Of a DNA stretch of 64,000 nucleotides, positions 11,082 to 22,600 are shown piece by piece. The DNA comes from Amoebophrya sp. A120. Its lineage: Eukaryota > Sar > Dinophyceae > Syndiniales > Amoebophryaceae. Position 1 is the stretch's first letter. The number at the start of each line of letters is the position of its first letter. The translations under genes were made by a program, and so were the position numbers. The notes under the pieces were generated by a model. It had not been told where the DNA came from. It saw nothing but the letters and a program-made list of their open reading frames with translations, and did not search any database. Location of the stretch: NCBI GenBank assembly GCA_905178155.1, contig CAJINV010000019.1, positions 1,224,913 through 1,288,912 on the forward strand, in the 5' to 3' direction.

Positions 11082-12707
11082 AAAGACGAGGACCGCACAG
11101 CGGAGGTAGAAGTCGACGACAGGTACTGGAACGAGTTGACCACAGATTTCAGCAAAAAAATGACGGAGGGCGGCTACCTGATTTACACGGAGGACAGCCT
11201 GGGCACGCTGTTTCTGAAGTGGAGCAAGGAGCCAGTCGAAAACGCATTAGCCTTTTTCGAGGCCGGCAAACCAATACCGGCGTTCAAATTCACCACGAAC
11301 CAGTATGGAATGGGAGATTTTTACTTGCGTGTAAGTTGGTTCTGAGGCGGATAGAAGGATTGTCAACGTTGTTTTGCATCAAAACTTTTTTGCATTTTCG
11401 TTTTGTTTCGAAGGAAATTCACGAACAAGAGTAATAATTATGTGCATCAGACATTTACATTTTTTTTGTCCTGCAAAACTGGAACCGATATAATGAATCA
11501 CACAAAATCTTCCGACATCGATAACCAAGGCCGGTTTCAGCTGATGAAGGGCTGTCAGGACAAGCAGAAATTTTTCGAGGGCTGGGGCGCGTTTCTAAAG
11601 GAAGCGCTTTGCCGGTAGAAGGTCGCGTTTGTAATGTATCTTCAAATTTATAATATGGTGACTGACAACTAATCGCAGTTGTCATGCGTGGTCGACGTGA
11701 TGAACTGATGTCACAGCAAAACGCCAAAAAACACAATAATTATCAGGTTCAACGCGACCAGCCTTGCGGTTTACGCAAAACAAAACGCGCGCGAAGACGT
11801 GCAGGTGGTCTTTCTCGAGCGCGGAACCTCCGCGGTGCAGCGAATAGAGCCCAACGGAAAGTGGAGCGGTGACATCACGAGTTTGTTCGCTTTCGCCGTG
11901 GTGCCGGTGGATAACGAGACCTACAACTGCGGCACTCTGGACCAGAATCTATTCGTGTCAAAAGGTATAAAGATGTTCTAGTTCGAATTTTGTATTGCTC
12001 CTGGACTTGAATTATGACAAATAAAGGTAAAACGGGTTTATTCGAAATTTGTAATGCTTCCTAGAATACTAGTACACATATGTCAACGCCGGTAATGCAA
12101 AATCACCTATCTAACCAGCGAAAATCGAGGGCTGCGGGTACTCGCTGAACTGAGAGCAAAGCCGCGTTTTGTCTGTTTGTGATGCATAGCGTCACCATCA
12201 CAGCGCAGGCTTCCGGTGCATGCTATGCATGACAAATACGAGCTGTTCCTGTAGTTGCTCTTCGTCGTTGCCTCGCGCTTGCTCCAGCCCAGTTCGTGGT
12301 CTCGCATTTTGTTCCTTCGGCTAGTTAGGAGGTAAAGCATTACAAATTTCGCGAACACCACTCGTCATTCGGATTCTTCTTGTTTGATGCGTGATTTTTT
12401 TCAGCCTGAGAGCCCGTTTTGACACTTCTTTGTCATGCAGAAATCCGAGACGGAATCGAGAAACCAAAATATAAAACGACTTTATCAATCAGGTCAGAAG
12501 GCGGGCGCCGCCTTTCCCATAGAAGGGGGTGGCGGAGCCAGCGGCCGAGCCACGGTTGCGGTGCCAAGCCTTATGCTGGGAGAAAAGTTGAAGCAAGGCA
12601 AAGGCAAAGTTCGCAAAAATGGACTTGTCATGATGGTTACGAACAGTCATCGTGCCTTTAGATGTAGGCGGAAAACTACATACTCATCTCTCATGTTTTG
12701 TATGTAA
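11082..12707 (+). CDS. Unknown protein, four exons modelled (252 codons, 5' end uncertain)
   Basis: I do not recognise this protein. Model: 11082-11330, 11541-11614, 11747-11964 and 12493-12707, total 756 nt with matching phases at all three junctions (donors GTAAGT, GTAGAA, GTATAA; each acceptor ends CAG). The first exon begins after an in-frame stop and no initiator ATG was found, so an upstream exon is likely. The protein is mixed alpha/beta: an acidic start, a segment GYLIYTEDSLGTLFLKWSKE, a beta-rich middle (QVVFLERGTSAVQRIEP, LFAFAVVPVDNETYNCG), then a Gly-rich basic tail. No introner element with intact ends was seen, unlike the neighbouring genes, although the last intron (11965-12492) contains TGTGATGC and GCATGACAA words found inside elements. 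Confidence 0.6.
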
Positions 12708-14586
12708 TCACATTAGCATGGCATTGGCAAGTCGCAATTTACGAAGCCTTTGACTTGGTTGCTCAACTTTCTCACGGGATACAACTGATGAACGAATCCC
12801 CTACAAATCGCGGCCACCCAGCAAGGCACACAGTAGCATAGGGAAAGAAGAGGAGGCTTTTGGCTTTTTTGTTGAAAGTTGTGCAATATGCAGTTCCACT
12901 AGACAGTTCACTTGTACAGTACCCCTACCCGCAAAATTCTATAAAGTGTACCTTTGCCTCAACACTCCTAAAACTGTAAAACAAATTCAAAATCTCCACC
13001 ACTATCTCCTGCCAACTTCATCCCAACTTCCTAGAGAATAAATGGAAAAAACACGTCACTTGAAAGATCTATCCCGCTGCTCTCCTTCCGATGATAAATA
13101 ACGACCCGCGCGGGGGACTACCTCGGGCACTAGGCGAAGATGCGCTTGTATGATATATAATGCCGCCCCTGATACTTACTACATACCTTGTCTTGATGTG
13201 TTTTTTTGGAACGAGAAACAAACGCAGCATGACGACGCAGGTGGGGATGGGCTAATATGCGAGAAGAGCCCGGAGCTACTTTGCTGTTGTTTCCTGCATA
13301 GTATATCGGTCGGCCTCCCCTCTACTGCTACTTTCTCCTATTAAAATTTCGGTACAATATTTTCCGCAACTTCTTCTATCTGCAGAAAATGTCATGTTGC
13401 AGCCCACCACAACGAACTCGATGTTTCCGATACCTTTCTGTTGTTACAACAGGAGTACATAGTCGAACCGTTGAACAATCGAAGATGCGCCCGCGCACAA
13501 CTAGGTAAATGCCGCTACAAGGATGAAAAACCAAAAAACTGCCGACGCGAAAAAGACTTTGATGCCACAGGTTTGCTGCCGCTTCCTTGTGTAAAAACCC
13601 TAGCAAGATGAAAAAGTCTTCTTCGACAAGTCCTGTTGTTTGGCTGTTGTTTCAGTGCTCGACTGCTGAGATTGTTCCAAACACCACCACCGCCGGATCG
13701 AATTATTTCGCACGAACAAAACTCGGTTTGGAAGTGTCGCTTGATTGACACAGTAAGCTGTTTCATATGCTCCAGTCACTTCGCGGCGGGAGTTGTGATA
13801 GATTACAGTACAGAATCGGTCATCGCAAGCCTCTTGCGAGGCTCGCGCATTCGTCCGCTTGCACGCACGAAAGAAAGCAGATACTACCAGTATACAGCGT
13901 CATTAACATTGCATTTTTCGGTCGGTGTCGATTTCGATATCGGTAAGGAAAGCGCTTTTCTTTCTTGTGTCTGGCCCCAATCGGTTTTCGTTTCGCATGC
14001 CTCGGTCTCTCTAGTAAAAATCGTGCAAGAATAAAAATGAAGACAGTGCCAGCATTACCATTAGGCAGTATCGGTATAATCTGTTTCGCCTGCCGTATTC
14101 GACATTCCGCTCGTCATCGTCCAACACCTTCGACTTCGTGCAATATTCTCGTGCAAGAACTCATCAATTCTTTCCAACGATTGCACTAGCGACCTTCACT
14201 TCGCTTCCGACTTTTATCTTCAACCGATGACTGATTTCTTTCGTCCACGTGTAATCGACAGGATGAAATGTCAAAGCCCCAACTTCTATTTCATCAAACT
14301 TGGATAAAAGATGTTTCCCTTTTATTTTTTACCTGCAAATTATGATGACGAAGCGAACTTTGATTATCAAGCCAAATTCGGAGGAGCCTACTTACTTACT
14401 TCCTGGAGGAGAGTAGCACAAAAATCATCATGAGCTTTCATGCGATCACGACCTTGTAGTTGTAAGTGACACTAGTACAACTTCTTCCAGGGAAGAAGTA
14501 GCGTTTTATTGTTCCTCTCACAGCTTCTACCTTCTCTTCTGACGCCATTTTTCACTACAATACTCAGTGTACCTTATATTGCAGTT
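12708..14586. other. Intergenic stretch, no gene recognised
   Basis: A 132-codon open frame at 13636-14034 has no protein-like composition or partner exon and is not called. Nothing else in the stretch is recognisable. Confidence 0.4.
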
Positions 14587-16949
14587 ATGCGCGGTGCAGA
14601 CGCCGTTTGGTCCTCTCCCTCGTCGCACAGCAGCAGCGGGGGAAGTGAGAAAATTGCGCGAGGAGGACAAAAAACTGCTGGAGCCACACTCTTTCCACTT
14701 CTCAGGAGGTCCTCGAACTTTCATTTTCACTACACAGCGGCGTGGTGTGTCTGTGTGGTCCTCGCCGGACACGAACTGTTCGCGAACCTCGCAGGGAACA
14801 ACAATTTTTTGCACAACTACGACCAGGAGGAATGTCCCCATTCTTCCGGGGCGGCGGGGTTCATACAACTTCTCGGCGTCCGGGGGATGCAGGTGGAAAA
14901 ATCTTTCCCCCACTTGAAGAGAAGGAACTATCAAATGCAAAAATGTCTGGGTCTGGAAGAGTGCAAGGTTTGTGATGCAGTTTTTCCATGACCCATGAGG
15001 CCTGGAATGCAGCACTTAGCATGAGAAACGCTGTGAGGTGTCTATCATGCCTATCCTGCATGAGAAACTCCCTCCAAACTGGTCAAGAGTGGACATCTTT
15101 TGGCACTCATGCAACACAGATTTCTGCATGATTCAGATTTAGCATGACAAGTTGCAATCTTCCAGACCCAGACACTTTTACAATCCATAGGAACATGGCT
15201 GGCACCACGTTTGAGGAGTACTACACCAGTGTGACAGAATATCGCAAGATGAAAAAACTGCTTCACTGTGAACTTGTGATGCATGGAACGATGGAGTAAA
15301 AACAGAAGTATTCTGTCTTGCTGTTCATCTACACATGCAAGACATTTTTGGATTTTCAACCGAGCCGTGTTGAAAAATTAAAATACCCTTTAGGAAGTGG
15401 AACGCACGGCATCAAGTTTTCTTTGTGGTCCGGTGTGAAGATGATACAAAAGACGTTCAAACAATAAATCGTTTACTATCGTGAAGCGCTACTTTTTTCG
15501 TACGATACAAGCCAGCCCTCGGGCCCGACGCAGACCCTGCCGAAGCAGGTCAAAAAGCCCCGGCGAAGGATGCCGCCCGAGCCTCTGTTTCCAGCGGAGC
15601 CCCCTCCCAAGCCGGCAACCGCCGAAATGGAAACGCAAACGGACCCACAGGACATGGGCCTGATCTACGACCCAGAAACCGACCAGTATTTGACCCCGGA
15701 GCAGCTGCGTGGCCGTGAAGAAGCCCTACATATGCAAGGAGAGGCAGCGATGACGCCCGCGTTAGCAAACTTCAATTTCACCGCAGGTCGTTGATGTTCT
15801 TGTGGCTATAGGGGAGAGATGTTCTTGTGAGCTCAGGGTGGACCTCCACCACGGCGACACCGTTGCATGGAAAAAAGCTGACTTGCATTTATTGTGCAGA
15901 TGTACCTCTACCTCCGCATTTACCATAACTTTTGAACAGGGGAGGGTCCTAAACAATTGGAGACTGTTGAAAGCAATAGGTTCGACGACGACGTCTTCAT
16001 CGATACGACCACTGTATTGATATTCGATGGGGAGCAGGAGGCTACTCCTGGCATAAAGAAATCATATCCAGGAAATATAGAAAATTTCACGGCTAACGCC
16101 CGAGCATCATGGTTGCATTGCATACAACGCCTGGCGGGTTTGGACCCCAACAGTTTTGTCGACCCGAATCTATTGCTTGACCCGAGTCTAGTACAGCCAC
16201 AATTTGACCAGTTTGGGAATCCGATTTTTCCCCCGCCGCCAGGACCAGAACCGATTGTCAGCCCTATACCGGGACAAAACGAATATGGGCATTCCGGGCT
16301 CGAGCGGCACGACGACGAGGACGCTCTTAATGGAGGTGGTCCACAACCACGACCGGTGCTATCACACGTAAAAACGCCCCCTCGAAGAGGACCCTTCCCC
16401 AGAGTAGTTGCCATGTAATTAATCCCGCATCTGCAGGAGCGGAGACTAGTAGGTGCGTCGTCTGATGCACCTGCTTTTTCGCAACTACGGGACGAGAGAC
16501 GTTTAAGTGTTTCTAGGAACAATTGCGTTTCTTGTTGGGAAGATGAAAATGTCCTGAGCGTCAACTTTTCACAGAGATGCTTTCAGCAAGCAGGATCATG
16601 ATCATAAGAGACTTTTATTCTCATTGCTGCGGGGGCAAAAACTGCAAGTAACTTGGATCCTTAATCCCCGCCATTATGCTGTAGCACACACTGAATAGAC
16701 TTGTCATGATGCATGTTGACGTCCCCCAAAAAGAAACTTCGGCGTTTTTCTCTCGCGGAAGACGTTGTATAATTTCGTAACTGGGGAGCAAGAAGGGGAG
16801 GTTTTTACAAAGGATACCAGGACCCGAATGACCCGAATGATCCTCTCCGACTCCGACCGCAACCACCGCCGCGGCAGCCTCCCGGCGAAGCCACGGTGAC
16901 TTTATTCAAATCACACTTCGTGTATCCCACCGAAAATTGGTGCATTTAG
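14587..16949 (+). CDS. Pro-rich unknown protein with N-terminal hydrophobic segment (about 434 aa)
   Basis: I do not recognise this protein. Model: 14587-14928, 15195-15295, 15394-15432, 15512-15786, 15940-16359 and 16822-16949 (stop TAG); total 1305 nt with phase agreement throughout. The first exon carries a hydrophobic stretch around codons 52-70 (TAAWCVCVVLAG), possibly a membrane anchor. Later exons are Pro/Asp/Gln-rich with repeated DPN/DPS units (LAGLDPNSFVDPNLLLDPS, DPNDPNDP) and an acidic segment DMGLIYDPETDQYLTPEQL. Two introner elements interrupt it: A-3, intact, and P-1, decayed. The 79-nt intron at 15433-15511 is the weakest junction. The gene might continue into a Gly/Arg-rich frame near 17120-17306 instead of stopping at 16949. 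Confidence 0.5.
14929..15189. mobile_element. Introner element A-3 (family A, 261 bp)
   Basis: Family A ends bounded by TATC/CATA. Perfect target repeat GGAAC. Internals are inverted relative to A-9 and A-12 (TTGGCACTCATGCAACACAG versus its reverse complement). Removal joins LKRRN to MAGTTFEEYY in frame. Confidence 0.9.
16360..16816. mobile_element. Decayed introner element P-1 (457 bp)
   Basis: TATCACACGTAAAAACGCCC at the 5' end pairs imperfectly with GGGGAGGTTTTTACAAAGGATA at the 3' end (resembling families D and E). The flanks differ (GGTGC/CCAGG). Removal restores a Pro-rich frame, RPVDPNDPNDPL, and removes the stop at 16416-16418. Confidence 0.6.
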
Positions 16950-19670
16950 CGTACGTAGTACTTTAGTTGTCAACAAATTTGTTCTTGCATGTAAACATGC
17001 GAAAATGTATTTCCGCAGAGACTACAGAAATCTTGACGTTGTGTCGCCCGTAATCATTCAAAGCAGATGATCATACATGATACAACTTGGTACAACAATG
17101 CTAGAAGCTGCAATTTTCTAGTCGACATCGCGCATGATGGAAGGATCGAGCCACTGGCGGTGCGGGGCGGCTCCCCCTTTGGCGGGTTTCGCGGCAAGGG
17201 CGGAGGGAAGGGCAGCGGGGGGGCGCGACGGCAGACGCGAGCAGCGCCGATCGGCGGACGAGGTCCGGGGGCAGGGAGGGGCGGAGCGCCACGTGGTTTG
17301 TCGTGAGGTGGGTCGTAAGGCCTGTTGCAAAATGAAATTAGTTTTCAAAAGGGAAATAAAGATGCTGTGAAGCTCAGGATCACCGATCTGTGATCTATGG
17401 ATGTCGCGATAAGGCCGATTCGACGGCCTTCTCACAGGGACTGAGTAACTCCTCTGGCTTTGATAATTCTATCGTTTGCTCGCATCAAGAACTGCAACAC
17501 TTGTTTAGAATTTGAATTTCATCTATTTTCCGCAAGAATTTCTATAGCCTCACTATTTTTATTTGACAGTACATTTCATAATCTTAATCTTACCTATTCC
17601 GACCATAATACATGAAGAGCATTATTATACGCAACAATGAAAAAAACACCGACTCGGAGGAATACTAGAGGATGTCGCAACATTCGCCGACTGCGACACA
17701 AGAATACGCGTCGCATGATCAGCTTGTGCAAACGTGAAGTAGATCATTGCCGTGCAGAAGTCCTTTTCAACCTTTATCCATTTCAATATCTTTCTTCCGA
17801 TTATTCTCTCGTACCAGTATTTATTTTGTGTACACTACAGCTTTCGACGGTTTAATATCTTATCTACCAGTTTGTTTATTCTCAGTTTGCTTCTTAACCA
17901 CTGTACCGTAAAATATCGAAATTAGCAGAATATTGTCCTCTGAAGATGAGGTTTGTTCGCGAGGAAGAAGGTGAGCAAAGAACGTGAGCAACCTGATCTT
18001 CCATTTTTGGTCTCTTCTTTCTCGAAAAGCCCCCGCGGTTGGAAGTTGCCGCCGGTGCTGCTGCTACTGCTGCGACCGCTTTTCATCAAGGGAGATAATC
18101 CCACTTGATACTGTGCACCCGCTGTTTTACGACCATCGTAATATTAGAAGCTTTTGAAGTTGTGAAATTTTGCCTCGGTCAACCGCTTGACGACGCAAAA
18201 AATCCAGATCGGTTCGTGTTGTGTATTGAAAATAAGTGATTCTTTTATCGTCGGTTTCTTTCATTCTGGTGCTCAAAACTTACTATTGTGAGAAGACAAA
18301 ATCGCAGTTTCCGGTTCGTGCAGTGCACAGAATAAATCCGTACCTCGTAGACAATTTTCGGTCGGTCGTGCGTGTGGTCCGCTTAAAACTTGCGTGCCGA
18401 GGAAAGAAGACAAAAAGAAGTCGGTATAAAAGTAGGACCCTGAAGAGCTGGCGTGTCTCGTACTTTTCTCCACTGTACTATAATACAGGTGCTTACTACC
18501 GCCTCGTTGTGCAGCTTTATTTTAATACCGATAAGCAGACTTGTGTCTGGGATTTGATTATTTTAATACCGATCGGTCAGTGAGCGTAAGTAAGTGGTGC
18601 TTGTTGCCCCTTTCGTTCTGTACGTGTGAATTCTGTTGTTCTAGAAGAAGTGTATTACAAATTTTCGTTCTCCACACTCAAAATCGTGCATACTAGTACA
18701 ACATCGTGCATCAAGATGAACTTGTCGTACTCGTTCGGAAGGTACAAACATCATCGTGCTTCTAGAATTGCCGTGCAAGTTCGGTCGTACTAACAAGGAA
18801 ACCTCAGGAGCAGTTGTTGTTTCCGAGTTCGACGTGTAGGGGGCAGTTTATTTTAGGCTCCGATATCGAATTCACCTACCGTGTCTACACGTGAGAATCT
18901 TTCTTTGCTGAAACTACAGATCCCCTTCAGACGAGTTACTTATGCGTGGTGAAAACTCGTTCCCCAACGAGGTCGAAGCATGTAGTAGTTTCGCTTGGGT
19001 TTCTTGTTCTTTTTCGTACACTACTTGTTGTAAATTTTTCATCATTCTCTCCATGTTCCGTGAAAATCTAAAGCATTCCCCGTAATTTGTTGTTTATCAA
19101 AATCATTTCTTTTTTACCTTGTGTGTTTCCGCTGTCTACTGCTTTCTGCTTGTCGAGTTTTCTCCAAAATTTGCAGCAAGGAGCGGAGTTCTTGAACGCG
19201 GAGAGAGGAGTTCCTGAATCACACAACTCCGTCGGAAAAAACTCGTCGAACTACAACTCGCGGGGTGTCCGGGCAACTGTGTGGAAGAAGCAGTCGCGAA
19301 TTCGTTTTCGTTTCAGCGAAGGTGGTGAGAGCAGCTCTTGTGTTCTTCAGTTGACGCGACGCGGACCACTCCGGTTGTATTCGATTCTACGAGAGTGCAC
19401 ACGACCTCCGATCTACCAATCCACCGCACTTGTCATGCAAAATACCACTACATTCACAGATTCATTGTCGTGGTGTGCATGAACAAAATTATAATACTTC
19501 CTGGAAAAGCACTGGCACACTCGTCAACGCGTTTCTTTGTCATGCGGAGGCTGCAAGGTTGCCGTTCATCCCTCTTATTGCCGTTGTAGATGCAAACATG
19601 CAAATGAGGCGGAGGGCGGGTGGTCGGGGTTGTCCACTTTGATGCCAAAGAACCTGACTGAACGGGGAAG
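16950..19670. other. Long stretch with a GC-rich Gly/Arg frame, otherwise no gene recognised
   Basis: A GC-rich patch at about 17140-17300 stands out from AT-rich surroundings. One + strand frame there encodes a Gly/Arg-rich run (GGSPFGGFRGKGGG, GGRGPGAGRGG) ending at 17306, like an RGG tail, but no splice partner could be fixed. The remaining 2.3 kb up to the ATG at 19671 shows no convincing coding sequence and probably holds the promoter of the large downstream gene. Confidence 0.35.
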
Positions 19671-22600
19671 ATGACGAAGGGCGCGACGTTCGTGGTGGCG
19701 GCGACGGTGGGTGGTTTTCTTCCCGGGGTGGAAGGCAGTGGGATTGACGGCGTTCCATTCGACCCGAAAAAACCATTCACGGTTCAGTTTTGTGACGAGC
19801 ACGGCAAGACCGCGGGCACTGTTGCGACCCGCACGCAGGACGGAGCAGTTGTCTGGGTGACGGAAACGGGAATGAAATCGGGTAAGTACACGGAATTGAA
19901 TTTTCAATTCGAAGAAGGCTCCTTCCGATGGGACGAAGACACGGAGAAACAGGAAGTGGAACAGCATGGCCACACCTACCGTGTCCAAGACGAACCGCCC
20001 CGGGGTTGTGGTAAAATTTCTGTGGCGGGTCAACGTGGGTGCCTCGGGACCAATGCGGCCGACAAGAATAAACTGATCCTAGGGCAAGAATGCGGAGACG
20101 ACCAGAAGAGCATCCGGTGGTGCCTTTCTTCGAGTAACCTCGACTGGAATACTGGGACTGACGACAAGGGTGAATATTTTGTGCATGATAAAGCTTATCG
20201 TACCGGAAAATACTGGCATATCAGTCATGTTTGTCACGCGTTTGGCACGTCGCAACTATTTCTTCCTGGGATATAGTTAAGAGTATGCAATTTTCGCTCC
20301 CATGTGCGTCGCGAGCAGGTTTGCGGTACTGTTTACGCAAGACAAACGTGCCATACAGTTTTCCGGATGATAAATTGCCTTTCAGCATCGCGGAAAGCAA
20401 CCACTTAGCAAGTACGCTTTGGACAGGTTGGATACCGACCTGGTGGTCGGAATATGATTACGTAACATCGGAAGCAAGCAGGAAGGGACATAAAAGCGTG
20501 TTTCTGAAGCAAGATGGAGGTGAAATAAATGTCGCCCGGCTGCAGCCTCCACAATCCGGGTCCTCTGCTGCACCGGAACAGGCGGTACTTGTGATTCTAC
20601 TGAAGTATATGCAAGTCGTTTCCTCGACCTCGTTGTCGTTTCCCGACTGGGAATGTCTGCTGGATGCTTTATTGTTTTCTGGGGATTTCGATTTATTATT
20701 ATTTATGATAAGTTGTAGGTTACACACCTTCCTCTTTTTGGGGCGTGATCTGATACCAGGTGTGCCGCGACTTAGAAATTGCTGTAGATAGTAGAGCAAA
20801 ATGTTTTATTTCCGTACTCACTAGGGAAACTAAGAACACTCATGGCGACGAGAGCAGTTGAATTTTGAATTTGATCATGTCTTTACAGCTGCACGGTGAA
20901 GAAGAACCAGGCCACGAAGCCGAGGATGTGGGAACCGGCGAAGCAGGGCACGCGCTTGCGGGTGGGAACATTTTCCAGGACGACCTCCACGAGGAGGTAC
21001 ATTTTTCTTTTTAGTTTCGATCGCTCGGTGATTTATGAGCTGTAAAAGCACTACACCATGCTGTCTTGAAGACCAAGATCGCGGTAGGGGAAAATCACAC
21101 TGCTAGCGCTTCTTTCTTTTCGGCCTTCATCGCAGCCTCGTGGCGGAAACACAGTCGTGGACTTCTGCGCAACGAGATCTTGTCCTACAAGCCGCGAGAC
21201 CTCCGCTGCCGCTGCGCGGAATGGCTTGCGCTCAGCTGTACTCTCTACGGCTGCCGCCTGCACACTTACACCACAGAAAGTCGACAACAGAGCAGAGGGC
21301 TACGACGCTTTTTTTTGCGACATAGTAAAGGCGCAGCACCATAGCAGGATCGACCGCTTAGGCGAAATGCAGCCCCAGCCTGCAGTCGTGGTGCTTTCCT
21401 GGCGACAATATTTTGTAGCCTCTTGTCGACCACGAAATTTGAATTTCGATGGCCTGTTCTGGGGAATGTAAGCTTGAATTTTGGCACTGCACCTATAACA
21501 GGACAACGTTGCCGCCGCTTTCGAGGAGCTAGTCGACGAGAACGGAGAACCTGCTTGGCTACTGGCGCCCCAAGATGTTGCTGATGTTATCCTTACCAAA
21601 ACATTCCTCGTTTTCTTCATGACGTGTATTTGTTGTGCTTGTGCATCTGTAAAGGCAGCAATTTGCGTATCTCGTGGCATGTTGTAGGCAAGTCGGAAGA
21701 TAGGTCCGGGCATGTATATACAAGATCAACAAAGCGCCGTCAGAGGATGGACGACTGTGCCTCCAGAGGCAAGACTTGTGATGGCGGCCCGCAGGATGCC
21801 GATGCGTGCTCGAGCGGCAAATTATACACAGATGAAACAGGCGGGGAATGTCTTCGGTGCAATATTCATTTGGTCCGACGAAGGGGGCAGTGGTGTGTTT
21901 ATTCAATCAAAGCTCAAACTGGGCTAAAAAAAATTTGGCATGGATGCTGGCGACCGCGTAGCCTAAGCATTGCATGGAGGCAGTCGTTCATCAAAATTGC
22001 GCACATAGCAATTCTCTCCCAAGGGATTTGGTGCAACAAGCTGGAAGCAGCGTTTTGCGTGCTGCTTGTCGTCTTGCAAGTTTTCAGACCGGACGCGTCC
22101 ACGGGCGGCAGTGGGTTTGCACTTGCTGCCGGCCGCTGGAACGGAGCGTCGGGCTCGCTACCCTTGTTAATTCCGCGACGGTGTTATTTTCACTTGCCCA
22201 AAAACTTTGCTTGAATACTGCCTTTAGCTGATGTGAATCCGGAGGAGACACACACCAAGTACTGGGCTTTTCTTGCGGAAGAAGGGTTTCGGGCGTGCAG
22301 GGGAAGGGTTTGTCCTTGTCGTGTACTATCGCTTGTTGAAAAACACGACTCGGGTGGAGTGCCGTCGTGGAACTTCGTTTGGGTCAGCCCTAGCGGATCC
22401 GCCAGTGCTGCACCAGACGAGAAGTGGTGGGTGGATAGGTCTATCCTCGAAAGCGACGAACCAGCTTGCGAACCACAGACACCGCGAGTGAACCTCTGTA
22501 AAGTCGAGTTGGGGCAGCCGGCAGCTGACGTATTTTCTATTTGATTTGGAATCTACTCTGTTGAAGAAACAAAGGCCGGCTCTGCTGTTACCACCCACTG

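Noticed and set aside
13636-14034. 132-codon open frame as a gene
   Set aside because: No initiation context, homologous motif or splice partner; composition looks non-coding.
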